A DNA stretch of 20,296 bases from an uncultured Bacilli bacterium. Lineage in GTDB: Bacteria; Bacillota_I; Bacilli_A; RF39; UBA660. How positions within the stretch are numbered: the first letter of the stretch is position 1; every line of letters begins with the position of its first letter. Under the pieces are notes generated by a model, which ran no database searches, was not told where the DNA came from, and worked only from the letters and a program-made list of their open reading frames with translations. The position numbers and the translations under genes were made by a program. Location: the NCBI GenBank assembly GCA_947624075.1, contig CANQIM010000005.1:1-20296 (forward strand), in the 5' to 3' direction. Shown here one piece after another: positions 7,247 to 13,226 of the stretch.

Positions 7247-8065
7247 TTATGGTAAAACTGGAAATAAGTTTTTGTTTTCTTCTGATGGACTAGGGCTAGG
7301 TGAAGGACTAGGGCTTTGACTAGGAGTAGGTTGACAAGAATTATTATATTCAAGTTCCGAAACAGTATTTCCTTCTTTATCATAGTATCTACCATCAACA
7401 ACTTCACAAGTATGTTTTGTAGGTATTGGAGTTTTTGGTACTGGATTATATACAGTTATTTTTCCTGTATAAACTGTATTATTATATGTTATAGAATAAT
7501 CATAAACATTTTTAACTGAGATGTTTACTTTAGATATATCTAAGGTCATATTAGCTTTCATTTCATCAGTTAGTTCATTTTCTACATAAAATGAGAAATC
7601 ATAATTATTAGATTCATTTGGTATAGGTAAAGCTTTACCTACTTCTAAATTAATATTTTTAAGTTTCAAAGATACATTTGGAAGTGCTTTTTCCTTGACA
7701 GTTATTGTTCCATTGTATTTTTTCTTTTTTAAAGTAATAGTATAAGTATAGATACCAGCTTCATTTATTTTAACCATAGAGGTATCAAGTTTTAAAGCCT
7801 TTAAAGTGTTATTGTCTAATTGCTCAACATTTTCTAAATAGTCTTTGACATCGACACTTAAAGGGTTATTTATTTCGATTGTTATTTGTTTTAAAATTAT
7901 TTCATTTGTTTTAGATTCGTTTACTTTTATATGATTAACTGCTGTTGAATAGGATGTTTTAATTATAGGATGAATGGATGCATTCATAGCCATACCACTA
8001 CCAACCATTATTACTCCCCAACTAGCTAAGGTTATAGATAAAATACGTTTTTGTTTACCAGTCAT
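7247..8065 (-). CDS. Secreted or membrane-anchored protein with a duplicated beta domain, unknown function
   Basis: A product of 272 residues. The ATG at 8065 is preferred to a GTG at 8077 because GGAG (8080-8077) lies about 11 bases upstream of the ATG but overlaps the GTG. A basic start and hydrophobic segment (about 7-30) look like a signal anchor or uncleaved signal. Two related units follow: residues about 93-124 and 175-206 share the pattern LDxSxV..., YxYxIT, then YxGxITV, so two Ig-like beta domains are likely. Then comes a Cys-bounded module, Cys220 to Cys244, with DGRYYDKEG between, plausibly disulfide-linked. The end is a Pro-Ser repeat tail (246-261), as in wall-spanning segments, and NLFPVLP. 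No sorting motif or C-terminal membrane segment is seen. I do not recognise the family beyond this. Confidence 0.75.
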   Translation of the reverse strand: MTGKQKRILSITLASWGVIMVGSGMAMNASIHPIIKTSYSTAVNHIKVNESKTNEIILKQITIEINNPLSVDVKDYLENVEQLDNNTLKALKLDTSMVKINEAGIYTYTITLKKKKYNGTITVKEKALPNVSLKLKNINLEVGKALPIPNESNNYDFSFYVENELTDEMKANMTLDISKVNISVKNVYDYSITYNNTVYTGKITVYNPVPKTPIPTKHTCEVVDGRYYDKEGNTVSELEYNNSCQPTPSQSPSPSPSPSPSEENKNLFPVLP

Positions 8066-8093
8066 TATAATACACACTCCTACTATATATTAA

Positions 8094-8122
8094 ATAATAC
8101 TATAAATTAGTAATTTTCACAA
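8094..8122 (-). promoter_or_regulatory. Promoter of the secreted-protein gene
   Basis: On the minus strand TTGTGA (8122-8117) and TATTAT (8099-8094) are 17 bases apart. The predicted leader to the ATG at 8065 is about 22 bases. It is back-to-back with the NfeD promoter, 19 bases away. Confidence 0.7.
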
Positions 8123-8141
8123 GAATTTTTAAATTATTATA

Positions 8142-8170
8142 TTGAAAGTAGACATTAATTGGCATATAAT
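8142..8170 (+). promoter_or_regulatory. Promoter of the NfeD-stomatin unit
   Basis: TTGAAA (8142-8147), 17-base spacer, TATAAT (8165-8170): a near-consensus sigma-A promoter. Transcription near 8177 leaves a leader of about 15 bases. This rules out the TTG at 8159 as start, since it lies inside the promoter. Confidence 0.8.
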
Positions 8171-8191
8171 AGGGGCAAAGAGGTGAGTTTT

Positions 8192-8611
8192 ATGGCGTAT
8201 GGATGGTTTATTGCTTTTCTTATTTTGTTATTTATTGAGTTAGCAACAGTAAATTTAGTTTCTATTTGGTTTGCCGTTGGTAGTTTGGCAGCATTTATTA
8301 CAACTTTTTTTACAGATAATATTATAATTCAAGTTGGAGTATTTATAGTTGTGAGCATTATCTCTTTAATATTAACTAAGCCAATTATTAAGAAATTTAA
8401 GGCTAATGAAGTTGTTCCAACTAATTCTGACCGAGTAATTGGAAAAAGAGCTGAAGTTGTTAAAAAAATTACCGAAGATGAATATGGTGAAGTGAGAGTG
8501 TTAGGAAACGTTTGGACAGCGGTAGCAAAAGAAACATTTGAGGTAGGACAAAAAGTAAAAGTAAAAGCGATTGATGGTGTAAAACTTGTCGTTTGTAAGG
8601 AGGAGAAATAG
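8192..8611 (+). CDS. Short NfeD-family membrane protein
   Basis: Protein of 139 residues from the ATG at 8192, which follows AAAGAGGTG at 8177-8185. Three membrane segments (about 4-20, 23-41 and 45-63) are followed by a soluble domain (about 72-139) with the OB-fold pattern of NfeD: VIGKRAEVVK, YGEVRVLGNVWTAVA, FEVGQKVKVKAIDGVKLVV. Short NfeD proteins without the protease domain partner with stomatin-type SPFH proteins in membrane assemblies. The next gene is such a protein and begins on the base after this stop codon. The family call is secure; the exact role in membrane organisation is not known. Confidence 0.9.
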   Translation: MAYGWFIAFLILLFIELATVNLVSIWFAVGSLAAFITTFFTDNIIIQVGVFIVVSIISLILTKPIIKKFKANEVVPTNSDRVIGKRAEVVKKITEDEYGEVRVLGNVWTAVAKETFEVGQKVKVKAIDGVKLVVCKEEK

Positions 8612-9502
8612 ATGGAATTTGGTTTAATTATTTTAATCATCATTGTTGTTATAGGTGCATCAGGAATAAAAATTATTTCACAATCAAGGGCTTATGTTGT
8701 GGAAAGATTAGGAGCATATCATAGAACGTTACAAACAGGGTTGCATTATGTAATTCCTTTTATAGAAAGGACTGCTAATAATGTAAATTTAAAAGAGATT
8801 GTTAAAGATTTTGCTCCCCAGCCAGTAATTACAAAAGATAATGTTACAATGCAAATTGATACAGTTGTTTATTTTCAAATAACTGATCCAAAACTTTATA
8901 CTTATGGAGTTGAAAATCCTGTAAATGCAATTGAAAATTTAACTGCAACTACACTTCGTAATATAATTGGAGAACTTGAACTTGATGAGACACTTACTTC
9001 GAGGGATGTTATTAATACAAAAATGCGTTCTATTTTGGATGAGGCAACTGATCCATGGGGAATTAAAGTAAATAGAGTCGAAGTAAAAAATATTTTACCA
9101 CCTCATGATATTCAAGAAGCTATGGAAAAGCAAATGCGTGCTGAACGTGAAAGACGTGAAGCTATATTGAAAGCCGAAGGTGAAAAGAAGGCTGCTATAT
9201 TAATTGCTGAAGGTGAAAAAGAAAGTACTATTTTAAGAGCTGATGCTAAAAGAGAAGCTCATATTCGTGAAGCTGAAGGTGAGGCTGAGGCTATTATTAA
9301 AATACAAGAAGCTACTGCTCAAGGGTTAAAACTTTTAAAAGATGCAAAGGCTGATGAAGCTGTTTTGAAATTAAAAAGCTATGAAGCAATGGTAGATGTT
9401 GCTAACGGGCAGGCAACTAAAATAATCGTACCTAGTGAATTACAAAATCTTACAACTATTGGTACGACTTTAGCAGAAAGCTTGGAAAAAAATAAAAAAT
9501 AA
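8612..9502 (+). CDS. SPFH/Band 7 stomatin-like protein (slipin/QmcA type)
   Basis: Membrane-bound scaffold of 296 residues. An N-terminal hydrophobic anchor (about 3-20) is followed by the Band 7 domain (about 22-165): AYVVERLGAYHRTLQTGLH, VNLKEIVKDFAPQPVITKDN, and IGELELDETLTSRDVINTKM. A long charged helix, probably coiled coil (about 165-240), has Ala/Glu repeats such as AEGEKKAAILIAEGEKE. The last part (VPSELQNLTTIGTTLAES) is typical of stomatin-like proteins. These proteins oligomerise into rings or microdomains with NfeD. The ATG directly abuts the NfeD stop, with AAGGAGG upstream, so the two are translated from one message. Confidence 0.94.
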   Translation: MEFGLIILIIIVVIGASGIKIISQSRAYVVERLGAYHRTLQTGLHYVIPFIERTANNVNLKEIVKDFAPQPVITKDNVTMQIDTVVYFQITDPKLYTYGVENPVNAIENLTATTLRNIIGELELDETLTSRDVINTKMRSILDEATDPWGIKVNRVEVKNILPPHDIQEAMEKQMRAERERREAILKAEGEKKAAILIAEGEKESTILRADAKREAHIREAEGEAEAIIKIQEATAQGLKLLKDAKADEAVLKLKSYEAMVDVANGQATKIIVPSELQNLTTIGTTLAESLEKNKK

Positions 9503-9514
9503 TAAAGATATAGA

Positions 9515-9551
9515 AAAAACAGATAGCTAAATGAATTGGTTATCTGTTTTT
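9515..9551 (+). terminator. Terminator after the NfeD-stomatin unit
   Basis: ACAGATAGCTA (9519-9529) pairs with TGGTTATCTGT (9537-9547), eleven pairs with two wobbles, flanked by A and T tracts. Confidence 0.8.
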
Positions 9552-9608
9552 AGTTGTTTTTTTGAAATTCTGATTATTAAGAAATTTCATAGTTACTTTT
9601 TTTTAGAA

Positions 9609-9637
9609 TTTATTCAATGAAAGAATAAAACTTTTTT
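9609..9637 (+). terminator. Possible second hairpin terminator
   Basis: A 7-bp stem TTTATTC / GAATAAA with a 7-base loop is followed by C and six T residues. It is all A/T apart from one pair, so it is weak. Another AT hairpin (TGAAATT / AATTTCA) lies just before it. Confidence 0.3.
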
Positions 9638-9685
9638 GAAATTATTTAAGATAATTGCAGTTTTTTTAAGTAAATGTTGGCTTTT

Positions 9686-10630
9686 TTATCTACAGTTTTT
9701 TCCTTGATAAGTATTTCTTTTAACCATTTCTTTATCAATATCGTTTATGAGACTTACTTTTTTTATTAACCAGTTTGGTTCTATTAAATCATCTATTTTA
9801 GGATCTCCAGTAATACGATGGATGACAATTTCTGGGCGGAGTAATTCTAATTGACTAATTACTATGTCAATGTATTCATCTTTTGTTAATACTTTAAATG
9901 GTTTTTCCTTATAAAGTTTTTCTAGGGCAGTATCTTTTAAAATGCTCAACATATGTATTTTTATTCCTTGTATATCAAGATTATTCAAATATTTAACGGT
10001 ATTTAGCATGTCTTCTTTAGTTTCATATGGTAAGCCATTGATAATATGTACTACAACATTAATATTTCTTTGACGTAGTTTTTCTACCATATTTTGAAAA
10101 CATTCTAGTGAGTGACATCTATTTATTAATTTAGATGTTTCATCCTTTATAGTTTGCAAGCCAAGTTCTATAGTTAAATAGGTTTTTTTATTTAACTCAT
10201 CTAGATAGTCTAGGCATTCAGCAGTAATAGCATCTGGTCTTGTTGCGATACTTAAGCCTATAACATTATCTTGTTTTAGAATTATATTATGCATTTTTCT
10301 TAATTCATCGACAGGAGCATAGGTATTAGTATGAGCTTGAAAATAGCCAATGTATTTAGCATTGGGCCATTTTTTTAGCATCATATTTCTTATATTTATA
10401 AATTGTTCTTCTAAATTATCTTCTTTATTGCCAGCAAATTCACCACTACCACTTTTGGAACAATAGATACAGCCTCCATAACCAACTTTGCCATCTATGT
10501 TAGGACAAGTAAAGTCAGCATTTAAACTTACTTTGAATACTTTTGAATTAAATTTGTTTTTATAAAAATAATCTAAAGTATGATATCTTTTATTAGTATT
10601 TGAATATTTAAAATTATTCATATTAACCAT
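9686..10630 (-). CDS. Radical SAM protein, YhcC/YtqA (TIGR01212) type
   Basis: Protein of 314 residues. The iron-sulfur ligands are Cys42, Cys54 and Cys57 (C-x11-C-x2-C), the spacing of the YhcC/YtqA family rather than the common CxxxCxxC. Family stretches are VSLNADFTCPNIDGK, GCIYCS, YFQAHTNTYAP, LSIATRPDAI, YLTIELGLQTI and HIINGLPYETKEDML. In Bacillus the homologue YtqA sits beside a methyltransferase YtqB and has been linked to tRNA modification; no such partner is in this window. The ATG at 10630 has AAAGGA only 4 bases upstream. The in-frame ATG at 10621 has spacing 13, so the start is not settled. It lies 27 bases after the patatin gene in the same operon. Confidence 0.9.
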   Translation of the reverse strand: MVNMNNFKYSNTNKRYHTLDYFYKNKFNSKVFKVSLNADFTCPNIDGKVGYGGCIYCSKSGSGEFAGNKEDNLEEQFINIRNMMLKKWPNAKYIGYFQAHTNTYAPVDELRKMHNIILKQDNVIGLSIATRPDAITAECLDYLDELNKKTYLTIELGLQTIKDETSKLINRCHSLECFQNMVEKLRQRNINVVVHIINGLPYETKEDMLNTVKYLNNLDIQGIKIHMLSILKDTALEKLYKEKPFKVLTKDEYIDIVISQLELLRPEIVIHRITGDPKIDDLIEPNWLIKKVSLINDIDKEMVKRNTYQGKNCR

Positions 10631-10657
10631 GCATTCCTTTCATTTTGATGGTATAAA

Positions 10658-11842
10658 CTAAGCTTCGGTTATAGAAAAAAGATAAACAGCTTTTAATAAT
10701 TCAAAAGGATGGGTTAAAGCACTTTTTTGTAAATCTTTATAATTTTTTTCTTTTAATTTTTTATATAAATCTAGTTCAATTGTTATTTTTTTATTAGCCA
10801 AATTGGTATTTTTAAGACAAGCTTTAAGTTTTTTTCTTAATAGTCTATTGAACTTTTTTGCAGTATATATTTTTGTTTCATCAAGATTAAAAGCTTTTCC
10901 AGTTTGTTCCATTATTTTTAAAAAGATATTTTTTCTAGAGTCAGTAGTTTCATTAGTAGTAATATTTAATACATCCGTAATAGCTTTTATTAGGGTTTTA
11001 GAATTTAAGATATTTTTTATAATATGTTCATATATTTCTTGATGAAGGTCACAATTCTTTTTTAGTTGCTTTTTCTTAAAAGTGAATTCTTTTCCTTCTA
11101 ATTTTCCATAAGCTTTTAAAGTATCATTGTAGCCGAATTTTATATTTTTTTTGTTGCCTTCTTCATAGAAATTTAAAAAATTAGTCAATTTATTATTAGG
11201 CTTTATTGTTACAGTAGGAACTTTCTTTTTAGGATTTTTTTTGACACCAGGAGCTCTTAAATCAACAGCTATTATTTCATCGGCACCCATATTTAAAGCT
11301 AAATTTATAGGTAAATTATCATAAAAGCCTCCATCAATATATTTTAAACCTTCAATATCTTTCTTTTTGAAAGCAGGATAACAAGTAGCAGAGGCCATTA
11401 AGTAATCAGCTAATTTTTCTTCAGGTATATCTTTTTTTTCTATTTCTATAGGAGTTGCTTTACTTAAATTAAAAGTTACCAATCCATAGTTAATTTTAGA
11501 ATTAAAAAACTTTTTCTTATTAATAGCTTTATCTATAATATTTTCTATTTCTTTTACATCCATGCCACCATTTTTTAGAAAGTTTTTTCCATACATTTTA
11601 TAAATATCTAGAGATTTATCACTTTCGATAGCATCTTCACCAAATAATATTTTTAAATTAATTTTTTTCCAAACATTTAGTGCTTTATAATAACTACCTT
11701 GGGTTATCAAAGCACCATTTAAGGCACCAGCTGAAGTTCCTGTTACTATATCATATTTTATATGAAGTCTTCGTAAGGCTTTCCAAACACCTATTTGATA
11801 TGATCCTTTAGAACCACCACCTGATAATACTAATGCTCTCAT
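10658..11842 (-). CDS. Patatin-like phospholipase (RssA/NTE type)
   Basis: Predicted lipid acyl hydrolase of 394 residues. The oxyanion-hole glycines GGGSKG are at 8-13, the nucleophile is Ser37 in GTSAG (35-39), and the catalytic Asp is Asp170 in DGG with NLPI after it. The Ser-Asp dyad is therefore intact. The patatin core covers about 1-200; HIKYDIVTGTSAGALNGAL is typical. The remaining ~190 residues are Lys-rich and mostly helical by composition, without a domain I recognise. No signal peptide is seen, so it acts inside the cell or at the inner membrane face. The ATG follows GAGGAGT. The radical SAM gene follows 27 bases downstream. Confidence 0.9.
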   Translation of the reverse strand: MRALVLSGGGSKGSYQIGVWKALRRLHIKYDIVTGTSAGALNGALITQGSYYKALNVWKKINLKILFGEDAIESDKSLDIYKMYGKNFLKNGGMDVKEIENIIDKAINKKKFFNSKINYGLVTFNLSKATPIEIEKKDIPEEKLADYLMASATCYPAFKKKDIEGLKYIDGGFYDNLPINLALNMGADEIIAVDLRAPGVKKNPKKKVPTVTIKPNNKLTNFLNFYEEGNKKNIKFGYNDTLKAYGKLEGKEFTFKKKQLKKNCDLHQEIYEHIIKNILNSKTLIKAITDVLNITTNETTDSRKNIFLKIMEQTGKAFNLDETKIYTAKKFNRLLRKKLKACLKNTNLANKKITIELDLYKKLKEKNYKDLQKSALTHPFELLKAVYLFSITEA

Positions 11843-11867
11843 ATATACTACTCCTCGTTTTTTCTTA

Positions 11868-11873
11868 ATTATA
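11868..11873 (-). promoter_or_regulatory. Possible -10 of the patatin-radical SAM unit
   Basis: The minus strand reads TATAAT here, 25 bases upstream of the ATG. A matching -35 is not clear; the region upstream is T-rich. Confidence 0.4.
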
Positions 11874-11948
11874 CTATAATTATCACTTTAAAAAAAGCAT
11901 TAATTTAGAAGAAAATTTATGAAAACTAAAGACTTTTTGTTAGAAAAT

Positions 11949-11957
11949 TGCTAAAAT
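11949..11957 (+). promoter_or_regulatory. Possible extended -10 of the VanY-type gene
   Basis: TGc-TAAAAT lies 21 bases before the TTG start codon, with AGGTGAT between. No good -35 is seen. Confidence 0.4.
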
Positions 11958-11978
11958 ATAGATAGTAGGTGATATAGT

Positions 11979-13109
11979 TTGGGAAAAGTGCAAAAGAAAA
12001 GACTTAAATTAAAAGAACCTTATGTAAAAGTACTTAAAGTATTAGGGGTAATTTGTGTTGTATTGATTGCTGTATTTGTTTTTTATCGAAAAGAAATTGG
12101 TGAAATAAAAAGTTTAGGTTATAGTGAAAAAGCTAGTAATAATATTTTATTTAAGTATAAAAAAGACTATGTTTTATCAGTTGGTGAAAATAAGACTTTA
12201 AATGCAGCTTTTGAGAGTGATAATTTTAAAGAAGAGTACTTGGAAGATTACTCAAAAATTAATTATGTAAAACAAGATAATTTGATTAAAAATATTAATA
12301 AGCTTATAAAGAAAGGTTATAGTAATAGTGATATATCACTTATTTTAGAACATGGAGATTCTAAAGAAGTTAGTGAATTTGCCGATAGAGAAAAGGTAAA
12401 ATACTTAGAGGAATTCTTTTCTGTTAAATATGCTAAGCTTTCTAATTATGATAGATATTTAAATTATTCTTATGAAACAGGTGAAGATGAAGAGACTACA
12501 GTTTTATATGTAAATCTTAATTTAGATAAAACACCTTATGAAGATTATGAAGATGTTAAAAAGTTTTCATATGATATGGTTGTTAATAAATATAGAAAAT
12601 TAGGAGAAGATTTTGAACCTAATTTAGTAGAAATAAAAGAAGAATATGCTAGTGAAAAAGGAATGAAAGCAGAAAGAGTGGCTGTAAATGCTTTTATAAA
12701 AATGTATGAAGATGCTAAAAAGGAAGGGTATGGTCTAGTTATTAATTCTAGTTATAGGAGTTATCAAGACCAAGTAGATATAGCAGAGACTTATCGAGAA
12801 CTTTATGGAGATAGCTATGTTGAAAAGTATGTGGCAAAACCAGGATTTTCCGAGCATCAAACGGGACTTGCTTTTGATATTGGAAGTACAAGTTCTAATG
12901 TGTTTGCTAATTCAAAAGAATATACTTGGATGCAAGAAAATGCTTATAAGTATGGCTTTATTTTGCGCTTTCCTAAAAAATATGAAGATATAACAGGGTT
13001 TAGAAATGAACCATGGCATTATCGCTATGTTGGGACAAAAATAAGTAAATATATTTGGGAAAATGATATTACTTTGGAAGAATATTATGCTTTATTTTTA
13101 GATAAATAA
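11979..13109 (+). CDS. VanY-type D-alanyl-D-alanine carboxypeptidase, membrane anchored
   Basis: Zinc peptidase of 376 residues expected to remove the terminal D-Ala from peptidoglycan stem peptides. It starts at TTG after AGGTGAT. A basic N-terminus and one membrane segment (about 17-36) place the rest outside. Residues about 45-215 form a helical extension that includes GYSNSDISLILEHGDS. The catalytic domain (about 225-376) has NSSYRSY with Arg260, SEHQTGLAFD with ligands His293 and Asp300, and EPWHYRYVG with Glu344 and ligand His347: the complete M15B set. It is probably transcribed alone and ends at a terminator. In most Firmicutes such genes serve ordinary wall remodelling; no vancomycin-resistance genes are nearby. 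Confidence 0.93.
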   Translation: MGKVQKKRLKLKEPYVKVLKVLGVICVVLIAVFVFYRKEIGEIKSLGYSEKASNNILFKYKKDYVLSVGENKTLNAAFESDNFKEEYLEDYSKINYVKQDNLIKNINKLIKKGYSNSDISLILEHGDSKEVSEFADREKVKYLEEFFSVKYAKLSNYDRYLNYSYETGEDEETTVLYVNLNLDKTPYEDYEDVKKFSYDMVVNKYRKLGEDFEPNLVEIKEEYASEKGMKAERVAVNAFIKMYEDAKKEGYGLVINSSYRSYQDQVDIAETYRELYGDSYVEKYVAKPGFSEHQTGLAFDIGSTSSNVFANSKEYTWMQENAYKYGFILRFPKKYEDITGFRNEPWHYRYVGTKISKYIWENDITLEEYYALFLDK

Positions 13110-13125
13110 AATTTAATGATAATTT

Positions 13126-13167
13126 CTGTTAGACTTTTAATTTTTTGATGGTCTACAGAGTTTTTTT
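13126..13167 (+). terminator. Terminator after the VanY-type gene
   Basis: CTGTTAGAC (13126-13134) pairs with GTCTACAG (13151-13158) with one bulged T, followed by seven T residues. The loop is 16 bases, long for a terminator. Confidence 0.65.
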
Positions 13168-13168
13168 C

Positions 13169-13197
13169 TTTTCAACTTCTTGTAAATGTGATATTAT
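13169..13197 (+). promoter_or_regulatory. Promoter of the GH31 unit
   Basis: TTTTCA (13169-13174), 17 bases, TATTAT (13192-13197) with a TGa extension. The predicted start near 13204 gives a leader of about 23 bases to the ATG at 13227. Confidence 0.55.
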
Positions 13198-13226
13198 GTT
13201 ATTAGTAAAATAAGAAGGTGTTTGGT

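Noticed and set aside
7285..7330. GGACTAGGGCT-like direct repeats as a CRISPR or regulatory array
   Set aside because: They encode the Pro-Ser tail of the secreted protein; periodicity follows codons, with no spacers.
7316..7519. Plus-strand open frame opposite the secreted-protein gene
   Set aside because: Shadow of the minus-strand gene, whose promoter, start and repeats are coherent.
11979..13109. Vancomycin-resistance locus because of the VanY-type enzyme
   Set aside because: No vanHAX, vanX or vanRS-like genes are present; lone VanY-family enzymes are common wall-remodelling proteins.
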